Positions 16,175-23,483 of a stretch of 31,663 nucleotides of DNA are shown one piece after another. The notes beneath the pieces are model-generated. The model saw only the letters and a list, made by a program, of their open reading frames with translations, was not told the DNA's origin and searched no databases. Position 1 is the first letter of the stretch. The number at the start of each line of letters is the position of its first letter. Origin of the DNA: a virus; IMG/VR virus record IMGVR_UViG_3300022074_000217, positions 1 through 31,663 of that record. One strand, given 5' to 3'. The translations under genes were made by a program, and so were the position numbers.

Positions 16175-19100
16175 ATGACAGTAGCAGACAACACAAGCCG
16201 TAACCAATATTCCGCGACTTCTGGTCAGACGGTATTCGCGTATACGTTCGAGATCGTAGACAAGGACGATATTGTCGTATTGAAGAACGGCACTACCCTC
16301 TCAGAGGGCACAGATTACGCTGTATCAGGCGTAGGCACTGATAGTGGTGGCAATGTAACCCTTACCGCTGGAGCGTCTGCAAGCGACGTACTGACCCTTT
16401 ACCGGGACATGCCCTATTCTCGCACCCAGAACTACACAAACTCTGGTGACTTCTTAGCCTCTGACGTAAACAGCGACTTCGATAATCTATGGCTGGCAGG
16501 TGAGCAGACTAATCGCTCATTCGAGCAATCTGTTCGCAAGCCTATTACTGACTCGGACTCTATCTCGATGGAGCTACCCGAAGCGGCTGATCGAGCCAAC
16601 AAGGTGCTGGGGTTTGACGAGAATGGTGCGCCATCGACAACACTCGTTACTTCGGATGCTCAGACTATCGCTAGTGTGGCGGCTGACATTGCGACCCTTG
16701 CTGACATTGAAGATGGAACCGTTGCGACTGATGCAATCACTAATGTAAATGCAATCCGAACCGACGTTACTACTGTTTCTGGGGTTTCTTCAGAAGTAAC
16801 AACTGTTGCGGGTAACACATCCAATATCAACACTGTATCTGCTGACCTAAGTGGCGACGATGATATAGGCACTGTCGCTGGTTCTATTGCTAGTGTTAAT
16901 ACAGTTGCGGGTATCTCAAGTGACGTGACAGCGGTGGCTGGTAACAATGCCAACATCACGGCGGTAGCTGATAACGAAGCCAACATCAATGCGGCTAATG
17001 GTCACGCAACTACTGCAAGCACTAAAGCGGCAGAGGCGGCAACGTCAGCGTCTAACGCCGCTACATCAGAATCTAACGCGGCTACTTCTGCCACTAATGC
17101 GGCAACATCAGAGACTAACGCATCCACATCGGAAACTAATGCCGCAACCTCTGAGACTAATGCGGCTACTTCCGCAACTAACGCGGCTACGTCTGAAACC
17201 AATGCGGCCACTTCAGAGACTAATGCGGCGGCTAGTGCAACTGCGGCGGCGGCTTCTGCGGCATCTATCGACCCCAATGATATTGATATCAATGGCGGTA
17301 CGATCGACGGTGTAGCTCTTGGCTCGACCAATACGTACAACGCTATTAATCACACTGGGACTGCGACGTTTAGCACAACCAGTAACGCAACTAACGTCGT
17401 CCTTACTTCCACAGACGGAGACAGTGGAGTTGGCCCGCTTTTAAAGCTGTATAGGAATTCTCCCTCACCAGCAAGTGGCGATATCACGGGTAGCATTCAG
17501 TTTAGAGCAGAAAACAGCGCTGACGAAGACGTTAATTATACTGATATGCAAGCCAAAATCGGCGACCCGACAGATGGCGCAGAGACAGCAGAGTTTAAAC
17601 ACCGCGCTCGTATTAATGGGTCTATGCGAGAAATCTATAGCATAGAAGAGGTAGTTGCCGACTCTGGAAATATTGAGTTTGTAGTCAATCCAAGCAACGT
17701 CGCTGATGTTGATTTTAGAGTCAAGGCTGACTCTGGAGCGGCCTTCTTTGTAGATTCTACGGCTACAGGTTATGTGGGCGTTCGTACATCGGAACCCGAA
17801 ACTGCTCTCGATGTACGTGGCACTATTCAGATTAAGGGCGGAAACCCTTCTCTCGACATAATAGACTCGACGGTTACAGGTAACCTCAGCCAATTTATCG
17901 GCGAAAACGATGGCCTACGGTTAAACCTCAAAGGCTCTGATTCTGTTAATGGAGGCGCATTTCACCTACGCCAGTATAATGGCAGTGACTATCAAACTAG
18001 GTTCCAAATCCAAAACGATGGCGACATCGAGATGCGGGACGATGCCACCCTCATTAAATTCAACTTCGATGCCAGTACCGGCAACGTAAACATAGGTGCA
18101 AGCACTGCTGACGCTGACGCTCAACTGCGTGTCGAGGGAGACGTAAGAGTCGTAGACGCAAACATTCGTGTTGATGAAAGACTGCAAATTGGCTCGCCTA
18201 ACTCTACGCAAGCAATAGATGCGGCACTGCATATCAGGGGCGGTCAACAAGGAGGGTTTGCTACTTTTACCGGCAGTGGCACTGCGGGATCTAATGTCCT
18301 GACCGTAACTGCGGTTTCTTCAGGAACTCTTGAGGTAGGCGATCATGTATTTGGCAGTACCTTGTTGCCAGCTCACATGATTATTACTGAGCAACTAAGT
18401 GGCACAACTGGCGGAGTTGGTACTTACGAGGTAAGCCAAGACTTCCCAGAAGACAAAAGCAGTGGAACATTGTTTGCCGCTAATACATCGCCAACGAGTA
18501 TTCGCATTGAAAATACAGACGGAGGCGTGTCAAATGCCCAGTCAATAGGCACCATTGACTTCTTTGACAGCGACGGCACAACAGACGGCGTTAAGGGCTT
18601 TATTGAAGCAGGGGCTTACGACTCAACGCCAGATACCTATTTAGCTTTTGGTACTAACAAGCAGACAGAAGGCACTCGTGAGACAGCCCGTGAGGTTGGT
18701 AGGTTTGACCACGGCGGCAATCTTCTCGTTGGTAAGGTTAGAAACGTAGACTTTCAAACAGGAATTGCCCTTCAGCGCACCGGTCAAGGCTCTTTCACTG
18801 CGGACGGAGATCACCCTATTGAGGTTCGCAGAAAAACAGACCACGGCGATTTGTTCTTAGGTCGAGCAGATAGCACCATCACAGCCAGAATCATGTCTGT
18901 TGCCTCAACAGATGAAGCGCCTGTATACGCTAACGGTGATGGGCATGGCGTAAAAGTCATGAACTTAGCGCTCCTGCCTTGGGACGGGGTTGACGACTTA
19001 GCCAGAGATGACAAAGTAGATCTCGGCTCTGCTACCGCTAGATATAAGCGCCTGTATTTAGGTAGCGATGCGGAGATCGACGGGAACGTGAACGCCGCCG

Positions 19101-19393
19101 CTTTTAACACCACATCAGACCAGCGTCTCAAAGAAAATATTGCTGATGCAGACGATGCCGGTGCAATTGTAGATGCTATTCAGGTTCGTAAATTCGATTG
19201 GATTGATGAAGGCGAACACCAGCGATACGGCATGGTGGCTCAAGAGTTAAACACCGTTGTACCTGAAGCGGTTACTGTCCCAGAAGACGTAGACGAAATG
19301 ATGAAGGTGGACTACTCAAAGCTAGTGCCTATGCTTGTAAAAGAAATTCAATCACTACGTGCAAGAGTTGCACAACTTGAAGGAGAAGCCTAA
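16175..19393 (+). CDS. Tail fibre protein with T7-type anchor and S74 auto-cleaving chaperone
   Basis: A 1072 aa protein. Residues 1-125 match the T7 tail fibre N-terminal anchor (NQYSATSGQTVFAYTFEIVD, then TLYRDMPYSRTQNYTNSGDF). A shaft of threonine/valine-rich repeats follows, and then a 7-residue repeat tract (17039-17248). The distal part contains a compact insert at about residues 690-775 (TFTGSGTAGSNVLTVTAVSSG and GGVGTYEVSQ), a small module seen in many phage fibres. From residue 981 (SDQRLKEN, FDW, RYGMVAQEL, VDYSKLVPML) it is a peptidase S74 intramolecular chaperone that trimerises the fibre and cuts itself off at the Ser. A terminal leucine heptad (IQSLRARVAQLEGEA) closes it. This is the receptor-binding protein. 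Confidence 0.92.
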   Translation: MTVADNTSRNQYSATSGQTVFAYTFEIVDKDDIVVLKNGTTLSEGTDYAVSGVGTDSGGNVTLTAGASASDVLTLYRDMPYSRTQNYTNSGDFLASDVNSDFDNLWLAGEQTNRSFEQSVRKPITDSDSISMELPEAADRANKVLGFDENGAPSTTLVTSDAQTIASVAADIATLADIEDGTVATDAITNVNAIRTDVTTVSGVSSEVTTVAGNTSNINTVSADLSGDDDIGTVAGSIASVNTVAGISSDVTAVAGNNANITAVADNEANINAANGHATTASTKAAEAATSASNAATSESNAATSATNAATSETNASTSETNAATSETNAATSATNAATSETNAATSETNAAASATAAAASAASIDPNDIDINGGTIDGVALGSTNTYNAINHTGTATFSTTSNATNVVLTSTDGDSGVGPLLKLYRNSPSPASGDITGSIQFRAENSADEDVNYTDMQAKIGDPTDGAETAEFKHRARINGSMREIYSIEEVVADSGNIEFVVNPSNVADVDFRVKADSGAAFFVDSTATGYVGVRTSEPETALDVRGTIQIKGGNPSLDIIDSTVTGNLSQFIGENDGLRLNLKGSDSVNGGAFHLRQYNGSDYQTRFQIQNDGDIEMRDDATLIKFNFDASTGNVNIGASTADADAQLRVEGDVRVVDANIRVDERLQIGSPNSTQAIDAALHIRGGQQGGFATFTGSGTAGSNVLTVTAVSSGTLEVGDHVFGSTLLPAHMIITEQLSGTTGGVGTYEVSQDFPEDKSSGTLFAANTSPTSIRIENTDGGVSNAQSIGTIDFFDSDGTTDGVKGFIEAGAYDSTPDTYLAFGTNKQTEGTRETAREVGRFDHGGNLLVGKVRNVDFQTGIALQRTGQGSFTADGDHPIEVRRKTDHGDLFLGRADSTITARIMSVASTDEAPVYANGDGHGVKVMNLALLPWDGVDDLARDDKVDLGSATARYKRLYLGSDAEIDGNVNAAAFNTTSDQRLKENIADADDAGAIVDAIQVRKFDWIDEGEHQRYGMVAQELNTVVPEAVTVPEDVDEMMKVDYSKLVPMLVKEIQSLRARVAQLEGEA
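17039..17248 (+). repeat. Ten-unit, 21-base tandem repeat in the fibre shaft
   Basis: Ten in-frame units of seven codons encode variants of ATSETNA; the last unit is degenerate (AASATAA). The protein repeat is near perfect, but the DNA copies use differing codons (GCA ACG, GCT ACA, GCC ACT and so on). This would hinder slippage and recombination between units. A seven-residue period with Ala/Asn suggests a coiled-coil or collagen-like spacer that sets fibre length. Confidence 0.9.
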
Positions 19394-19655
19394 TGGCTAC
19401 ATGGACTATTAGCGAGCTTGAAAGAGACGTTGCTACACTGAGGTTGACGGAGATTACTCTGCGTCAGCCTACGGTACTGTTGGGCTTACCCCCGACGCTA
19501 CCGCTGATGACTTCGTTGCCTATGACTCACTGACTGAGGATGTTGTCCTTGGCTGGGTACAGGCAGAAGTAGATCAGACTGAGATTGAGGCAGGATTGAC
19601 TGCCAACATCGCAGAGCAAAAGACACCCGCAACAGCAACAGGAATGCCTTGGTAA
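19393..19655 (+). pseudogene. Fibre-associated small protein, disrupted by a frame-shifting deletion
   Basis: The ATG overlaps the fibre stop (TAATG) and reads MATWTISELERDVAT, the usual start of a small protein found after fibre genes in many phages. That frame soon stops at 19510. From about 19437 a different frame reads TEVDGDYSASAYGTVGL...LTEDVVLGWVQAEVDQ and ends GMPW at 19655, clearly the rest of the same protein. From memory of relatives, about a dozen residues (a GG...HW-type segment) are missing between the halves, so a deletion of 3n+1 bases fits better than a one-base error. It may be a real loss, a strain variant or an assembly fault. Confidence 0.75.
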
Positions 19656-19858
19656 TGATTACAATTGATGACAAGACTTACACTGAAGAGGATCTGGACG
19701 TAGATCAGAAAGCGTTAGTGGCTCGCTTGCAGGTATTGCAACAAGAGGCTGACCGACTACAGACCAACCTATCCGACACAAACATTCTGATGAATGCGTA
19801 TGGCAATGCTTTGCGATCTAGCTTGGCTGATCCAGAGAATACCGATGTCGAAGATTAA
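19655..19858 (+). CDS. Small coiled-coil protein after the fibre gene
   Basis: A 67 aa protein starting at the ATG that overlaps the preceding TAA (TAATG), which I prefer to an in-frame TTG six bases upstream. It opens ITIDDKTYTEEDL, followed by a heptad-rich helix QKALVARLQVLQQEADRLQTNL and a second helix. Proteins with the same opening and coiled coil follow fibre genes in many podoviruses; their function is unknown. It overlaps the next gene by 14 bases. Confidence 0.78.
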   Translation: MITIDDKTYTEEDLDVDQKALVARLQVLQQEADRLQTNLSDTNILMNAYGNALRSSLADPENTDVED

Positions 19859-20132
19859 GTCTTTACTAAAGCGAGTGGGCGTATCGGCAGTTAACAAGCC
19901 GAAGCGCACCCCTAAGCACCCAAAGAAATCGCACGTCGTTGTAGCGAAAGAGGGTGATCAGGTTAGGACTATACGCTTTGGTCAGCAGGGTGTATCCGGC
20001 TCCCCGGCTAGAGAGGGAGAATCTGAATCGGCACGTAAGCGCAGGAAGTCATTTAAGGCGCGTCATGCCAAGAACATAGCCAAGGGCAAGATGTCTGCGG
20101 CTTACTGGGCAAACAAGGAAAAGTGGGCATGA
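19845..20132 (+). CDS. Small very basic conserved phage protein
   Basis: A 95 aa protein with GVSAVNKPKRTPKHPKKSHVVVAKEG, then TIRFGQQGVSGS and a C-terminal SFKARHAKNIAKGKMSAAYWANKEKWA. This pattern is widespread in tailed phages and is usually left as a domain of unknown function. The richness in Lys and Arg suggests nucleic-acid contact. I start at ATG 19845, because a longer reading frame from 19794 would overlap its neighbour without any ribosome-binding site. Its stop overlaps the next start (ATGA). Confidence 0.82.
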   Translation: MSKIKSLLKRVGVSAVNKPKRTPKHPKKSHVVVAKEGDQVRTIRFGQQGVSGSPAREGESESARKRRKSFKARHAKNIAKGKMSAAYWANKEKWA

Positions 20133-20281
20133 GAAAGCCAAAGAAAGGTTTGTACTACAACATACAAAAGAAGCGAGAGCGTATTGCGTCTGGCTCTGGT
20201 GAGCGTATGCGTAAGCCCGGTGCTAAGGGCGCGCCAACTGCTAAAGCGTTTAAGGATGCGGCTAAGACTGCAAGGAAGTAA
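20129..20281 (+). CDS. 50-residue basic phage peptide
   Basis: A 50 aa gene reading MRKPKKGLYYNIQKKRERI, then ASGSGERMRKPGAKGAPTA, then KAFKDAAKTARK. The KKGL-[YW]-x-NI-x-x-[KR]R...GSGERMRKPG pattern is a familiar tiny phage protein that travels with the preceding gene. Both boundaries are start/stop overlaps (ATGA at 20129 and TAATG at 20279-20283), which strongly supports it as a real translated gene. Its function is unknown; the charge suggests DNA or RNA binding. Confidence 0.85.
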   Translation: MRKPKKGLYYNIQKKRERIASGSGERMRKPGAKGAPTAKAFKDAAKTARK

Positions 20282-20742
20282 TGATTGATCCGGTCACTGC
20301 CGCCGCTGGATGTGCCAAAGCCTATGCCATGGTTAGAGGCATGGTCGAAGCCGGTAGATCCGCTGAGGACACGCTATCTCAAATCGGCGTTTGGTGGGGG
20401 CATTACAGTGACGCGATGGAGTGCGACAAGAAAGATCCGTCGCCCTTCCGCAAGGTGGTATTCGCTAAGAGTGTACAGGCTGAAGCCTTAGAGCGCTTTG
20501 CCAGACAGCAAAAGCTAAGAGCGCAAAGGCGCGAGATCGTTTTGCTAATCAAGTATACCTATGGCGATGACGGCCTAGAGGAGTTCAGACAGCTACAAAA
20601 GACTATCAGCCGGGAACGTGAGCTGACGATCTACAACCAAAAGAGACTGAAAGAAAAAATACTGGCAGGAATTCTTGGTATAATCGGAGTCATACCCATT
20701 GTATTTTTGATTTGGTTAATTGTTGATAAGGGCGGTAAATGA
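20281..20742 (+). CDS. Membrane-anchored protein of the lysis region, unknown function
   Basis: A 153 aa protein. The N-terminal part (DPVTAAAGCAKAYAMVRGMVEAGRSAEDTLSQIGVWWGH) and the middle (RKVVFAKSVQAEALERFARQQKLRAQRREI) match a phage family I recall from other podoviruses. A charged helix is followed by one C-terminal transmembrane segment (ILAGILGIIGVIPIVFLIWLIV), giving N-in/C-out or tail-anchored topology. It lies directly before the small TM protein, holin and endolysin, so a lysis or virion-release role is plausible but not shown. Confidence 0.75.
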   Translation: MIDPVTAAAGCAKAYAMVRGMVEAGRSAEDTLSQIGVWWGHYSDAMECDKKDPSPFRKVVFAKSVQAEALERFARQQKLRAQRREIVLLIKYTYGDDGLEEFRQLQKTISRERELTIYNQKRLKEKILAGILGIIGVIPIVFLIWLIVDKGGK

Positions 20743-20743
20743 G

Positions 20744-20941
20744 ATGGATGTGGCACAGGAAGCACTGATTAAACTAGAGGCGCACGAGAAAGAGTGCCTG
20801 ATCAGATACGAGAACATCCAGCGCCAGCTTGATGAACATAACGTCCGCTTCGATAAGCTAGATGCCGCAATGAACCGCCAGCTCATAGTTATTATGACCG
20901 TCATCCCGTTAGTCATCGGCGTCATAGAGTTCATCCGATGA
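20744..20941 (+). CDS. Small tail-anchored membrane protein of the lysis module
   Basis: A 65 aa protein. The N-terminal helix is coiled-coil-like (ALIKLEAHEKECLIRYENIQRQLDEHNVRFDKLD) and is followed by one C-terminal membrane segment (LIVIMTVIPLVIGVIEF). I start at ATG 20744, one base after the upstream stop. Its end overlaps the holin start (ATGA at 20938). The layout recalls XhlA-type accessory lysis proteins (helix plus one TM) that partner holins; that role is inference. Confidence 0.72.
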   Translation: MDVAQEALIKLEAHEKECLIRYENIQRQLDEHNVRFDKLDAAMNRQLIVIMTVIPLVIGVIEFIR

Positions 20942-21333
20942 TTGAACACCTCATAGGCCCTGTTACTGGGCTACTTGATAAGTTTGTAGAAGACAAAGAT
21001 CAGAAGGCTAAGTTAGCCCACGAGATCGCAACCCTAGCTGAGAGGCAAGCACATGAAATTGCAAAATCTCAAATCGAAGTTAACAAAGCTGAAAGCCAAA
21101 GCGGTAGCGTATTTATTGGCGGGTGGCGTCCGGCCACCGGTTGGGTATGTGTTCTCGGTTTTGGCGTCAACTTTCTTGTTATTCCTCTTACTAACTTGTT
21201 TCTTTCTGTAACTGAGAACCCCTTGCTTGTTCCGTCACTGGACGTTAGCGAGATGATGCCTGTCCTGTTAGGGATGCTGGGGCTTGGTTCTATGCGTACC
21301 GTAGAGAAAACTAAGAACGTCGCAAAGCAATGA
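20938..21333 (+). CDS. Holin, three-TM GTA-like family
   Basis: A 131 aa protein. An amphipathic, charged N-terminus (KFVEDKDQKAKLAHEIATLAERQAHEIAKSQIEVNKAES) precedes WRPATGWVCVLGFGVNFLVIPLTNLF and a C-terminal MMPVLLGMLGLGSMRTVEK. The order FIGGWRPATGW followed by hydrophobic segments is the signature of the phage/gene-transfer-agent 3TM holin family. It forms the inner-membrane lesion that lets the endolysin reach the cell wall. It overlaps both neighbours by ATGA and is directly followed by the endolysin, which supports the role. Confidence 0.85.
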   Translation: MIEHLIGPVTGLLDKFVEDKDQKAKLAHEIATLAERQAHEIAKSQIEVNKAESQSGSVFIGGWRPATGWVCVLGFGVNFLVIPLTNLFLSVTENPLLVPSLDVSEMMPVLLGMLGLGSMRTVEKTKNVAKQ

Positions 21334-21683
21334 CCTACAAGTTTTTCAGACTCGAAGAGTTCAACTGTACCCACACGAACCTCAATAAGATGGACCATGA
21401 GTTTCTTCTGAAGCTCGATGAGTTGCGTGAAAAGGTAGGATTCCCGTTTCGCATTACTTCTGGCTACAGGGATGCAACCCACCCCGCTGAAGCACGTAAA
21501 GCTGAACCCGGTACAGGCTATCATTGCCAAGGTCTCGCGGCTGACATCGCTGTCTCTAATGGCTTCGAGCGTATGAACATTGTGCATGAGGCAATCAAGA
21601 TGGGATTCTCTATCGGTGTTGCCAGAACCTTTGTACACGTTGACGATCGAAAGACCACTCCGGTCATGTGGACTTATTCATAA
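21330..21683 (+). CDS. Endolysin: peptidase M15-type DD-/LD-peptidase
   Basis: A 117 aa single-domain zinc peptidase of the M15A type. Visible motifs are ITSGYRD (residues 42-48), the zinc motif HCQGLAAD (H65, D72) and FVHVD (third zinc ligand H103). It would cut peptide cross-links of peptidoglycan. There is no signal peptide and no cell-wall-binding domain, consistent with release through a holin in a Gram-negative host. The start overlaps the holin stop (ATGA). It is the last gene of the late block; no terminator is seen before the next promoter. Confidence 0.9.
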   Translation: MTYKFFRLEEFNCTHTNLNKMDHEFLLKLDELREKVGFPFRITSGYRDATHPAEARKAEPGTGYHCQGLAADIAVSNGFERMNIVHEAIKMGFSIGVARTFVHVDDRKTTPVMWTYS

Positions 21684-21694
21684 ACATAAACTGT

Positions 21695-21723
21695 TTGCAT
21701 TCTCCTAAAACATAACGTAAAGT
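21695..21723 (+). promoter_or_regulatory. Candidate promoter of the rightward early operon
   Basis: TTGCAT (21695-21700) and TAAAGT (21718-21723) are separated by 17 bases, a weak sigma-70-like match (3 of 6 and 4 of 6). A start near 21730 would begin right at the hairpin at 21731. The 80-base gap after the endolysin is the only gap in this part of the genome, which favours a promoter here. Confidence 0.4.
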
Positions 21724-21730
21724 GTTTGGT

Positions 21731-21758
21731 GTTCCATGTGGAACTAACCAAGGGAGAA
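21731..21758 (+). promoter_or_regulatory. Leader hairpin plus shared ribosome-binding element (copy 1)
   Basis: GTTCCA-TG-TGGAAC (21731-21744) is a perfect six-base inverted repeat. ACTAACCAAGGGAGAA (21743-21758) overlaps its last two bases and contains the ribosome-binding site for the gene at 21764. The same 16-base string occurs on the minus strand at 28217-28232, and shorter versions at 24282 and 28019, each just after a hairpin. The inverted repeat could instead be a repressor operator. Confidence 0.6.
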
Positions 21759-21763
21759 GCAAA

Positions 21764-22123
21764 ATGCCAGAATTTGATTTCTACGAAATCGTTACTCAAT
21801 ACCCAGATTGGGAAGAGAACATTGATTGCATTGAAGACATGGACATTCGCCGTGACTTAATGCGTCAAGTCGAACGCGACTCATCCGAGCTTGCACCTAC
21901 CGCCGCACACCAAACCGGATCTGAACTGGAATTCGTTGACATGATTTTCAACGACCAGATGGACCCTGCTGATGTCGTTAACAAACTCCGCACAATGCTT
22001 TGGAACTACGCCAAGCCAATGACCATTGAGGCCATTGCCGATGAGCAGTCAAAGTACGCTTATGAAATGGATATCAAGCCTGAGACGGCGCTTGATCTGG
22101 GGGTACGTGACAGTGACTTTTGA
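21764..22123 (+). CDS. Acidic early protein of unknown function
   Basis: A 119 aa protein, strongly acidic (many Asp/Glu in EFDFYEIVTQYPDWEENIDCIEDMDIRRDL), with no motif I recognise. I start at ATG 21764 because it follows the AAGGGAGAA ribosome-binding element; an upstream in-frame start would lie inside the leader hairpin region. As the first gene after the candidate early promoter, with high acidity, it could be a host-takeover or DNA-mimic type protein, but nothing in the sequence proves this. It overlaps the next gene by about 11 bases. Confidence 0.7.
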   Translation: MPEFDFYEIVTQYPDWEENIDCIEDMDIRRDLMRQVERDSSELAPTAAHQTGSELEFVDMIFNDQMDPADVVNKLRTMLWNYAKPMTIEAIADEQSKYAYEMDIKPETALDLGVRDSDF

Positions 22124-22325
22124 TACCGAAGAAGTGTTGAGCAAGGGATTACGCCAGCACATGGACCCCAAGGTCCGGGCGTACAGGTGTGGTTTCGAAG
22201 ATGGCATGGCCCATGATTGGGGCAAGCGCCACATACCCGATCAGGACTACGAGGCAGGGTTTGCCCGTGGTTATGAATTAATTCAAATGATGGACGCGGC
22301 GAGTGTCGCAGGAGAAGTAGCATGA
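22113..22325 (+). CDS. Small early protein of unknown function (GTG start)
   Basis: A 70 aa protein: TFDTEEVLSKGLRQHMDPKVRAYRCGFEDGMAHDW, then YEAGFARGYELIQMMDAASVAGEVA. The repeated G-[FY]-x-x-G / FARGYE pattern is often seen in tiny phage proteins of unknown role. I choose GTG 22113 with GGGGG at 22099-22103 as ribosome-binding site; GTG 22107 is the alternative but too close to it. A longer frame from 22026 lies inside the upstream gene. The stop overlaps the next start (ATGA at 22322). Confidence 0.65.
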   Translation: MTFDTEEVLSKGLRQHMDPKVRAYRCGFEDGMAHDWGKRHIPDQDYEAGFARGYELIQMMDAASVAGEVA

Positions 22326-22915
22326 ATGGTGTCGTAAAAATCCACGGTAAAGAATATAAGACCGTGGCACTTCGGGTCGCAGAGTTTAGGGCGGCTCATC
22401 CCGATTACACAATCTCGACTGATCTGGTCGAGGCCAATGATGTACTGGTCATTATGAAGGCCAGCATCTTGGATAACGAAGGCCGTCTACTGGCTACTGG
22501 CTACTCAGAAGAGGTACGTGCCGCCAGCAAGATCAATGCAACCAGTGCGCTAGAGAACGCAGAGACCTCGGCTATTGGTCGCTGTCTATCAGCTTTAGGC
22601 TTTGGCGGTACTGAGTATGCGTCTGCCGATGAGGTTGCCAACGCTATCCAACAGCAACAAGACACCGGGCCAATCATGGCTCACAACGAAGCACTACAGC
22701 GTAACTATGCGTCTGTGTACTTCATCAAAGAACACCTCGCATTGAAGGCATGGGAGGCTGTAGCAGAAGCATGGGGCGAGATCAGTAACGACGACAAGAA
22801 GGCATTGTGGGTCGCACCTAGTAAGGGCGGCATCTTCACAACTGCCGAGCGTAGTGATCTCAAATCAAATGAGTTTAACGAAGCACGTAAGCTAATCTTG
22901 GGAGAGACAGCATGA
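22322..22915 (+). CDS. Possible single-strand annealing recombinase-like protein
   Basis: A 197 aa protein. The N-terminal domain reads IHGKEYKTVALRVAEFRAAHPDYTISTDL, then VLVIMKASILDNEGRLLATGYSEEVR, then INATSALENAETSAIGRCLSALGFGGTEYASADEVANAI. A sheet followed by an ETSAIGR-L-LGFGG helix and a trailing Gln-rich linker resembles the layout of phage Erf/Rad52-type annealing proteins. This is common in phages next to an SSB, as here (gene at 23190). I am not certain of the family. If right, it would bind ssDNA and pair complementary strands during recombination-dependent replication. It is coupled at both ends by ATGA overlaps. Confidence 0.6.
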   Translation: MNGVVKIHGKEYKTVALRVAEFRAAHPDYTISTDLVEANDVLVIMKASILDNEGRLLATGYSEEVRAASKINATSALENAETSAIGRCLSALGFGGTEYASADEVANAIQQQQDTGPIMAHNEALQRNYASVYFIKEHLALKAWEAVAEAWGEISNDDKKALWVAPSKGGIFTTAERSDLKSNEFNEARKLILGETA

Positions 22916-23193
22916 GTAAAGAAAGAAGCACCCAGTTTGAAAGGTTTTATTTGAAGGCCTGTGAAATGGTAATGATGGAAAAAATTGCAACGGGCAATGA
23001 CGTTCCAATGATCGACCCTGCAAATACAGCGAAAGAGGCCATGCCGTTGGCCGTAGAGATGCAACAGTGTTACCTAGAGAAAAAGTTTGACGATGAGCAG
23101 TGGTGGAGAGAAAACGAGGGCGAGATGAAGGCTATGTGGGAGCAAGCCCAAATCGAAAAGTGGGCAGGTATTGCAAAGGAGAAAGCGCAATGA
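22912..23193 (+). CDS. Small early protein of unknown function
   Basis: A 93 aa protein, helical and charged, ending EKWAGIAKEKAQ, with tryptophan-rich EQWWRENEGEMKAMWEQAQ near the C-terminus. I do not recognise it. It sits between the annealing-protein-like gene and the SSB-like gene with ATGA overlaps on both sides, so it is part of the recombination/replication set and may act with them. Confidence 0.68.
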   Translation: MSKERSTQFERFYLKACEMVMMEKIATGNDVPMIDPANTAKEAMPLAVEMQQCYLEKKFDDEQWWRENEGEMKAMWEQAQIEKWAGIAKEKAQ

Positions 23194-23483
23194 GCAAGGA
23201 AACAGTTTTCGCGGATGGATTGATCTGCAAGCGTAAAGAAAGCGCACCAGATTTTGTGGTGTGCAATCTGTCAATCAAGAAGTCGGAAATGATTCCCTTC
23301 TTAAACGCTCAGTCGGGCGACTGGGTAAACCTTCAAGTTCTTAAAGCAAAAAGCGGAGATAAGATTTATGCCAAGCTCGATACATGGGAACCAGACCCGG
23401 CAAAAGTTCATGCGGATGGCGTTCAGCAAGCCAGACAAGCCGTCGCAACCCCAGCCGAGCAGTTCGATGACATTCCATTTTGA
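23190..23483 (+). CDS. SSB-like protein with DDIPF tail
   Basis: A 97 aa protein opening TVFADGLICKRKESAPDFVVCNLSIKKSEM, then GDWVNLQVLKAKSGDKIYAKLDTW, a beta-rich core seen in small phage ssDNA-binding-type proteins. After a flexible Gln/Ala-rich linker it ends exactly in FDDIPF. That is the acidic tip of bacterial SSB (DDDIPF in E. coli) which recruits host replication and repair proteins. Start ATG 23190 overlaps the upstream stop (ATGA); a longer frame from 23100 lies in the previous gene. The likely job is to cover ssDNA and recruit host enzymes. The core fold is inference; the tail is direct observation. Confidence 0.75.
   Translation: MSKETVFADGLICKRKESAPDFVVCNLSIKKSEMIPFLNAQSGDWVNLQVLKAKSGDKIYAKLDTWEPDPAKVHADGVQQARQAVATPAEQFDDIPF

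Noticed and set aside
17039-17248. Regular repeats that could suggest a CRISPR array
   Set aside because: Units of 21 bases without spacers, in frame within the fibre gene; it is a protein repeat.
17002-17340. Minus-strand open frame of 112 codons, rich in Ala/Val/Leu
   Set aside because: It is the antisense of the fibre heptad repeat; the periodic composition keeps stops away. No ribosome-binding site, and the plus-strand fibre is certain.
17465-17893. Minus-strand 142-codon frame over the fibre shaft
   Set aside because: Antisense shadow; Arg/Cys-rich composition typical of reversed coding sequence.
21069-21638. Minus-strand open frame of 189 codons
   Set aside because: It lies antisense to the holin and endolysin, which have clear family motifs and coupled starts. 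No family resemblance in the antisense product.
21684-21763. tRNA or other stable RNA gene in the gap after the endolysin
   Set aside because: No cloverleaf arms or T-loop sequence; the gap is explained by a promoter and leader. I saw no tRNA in the other gaps either.
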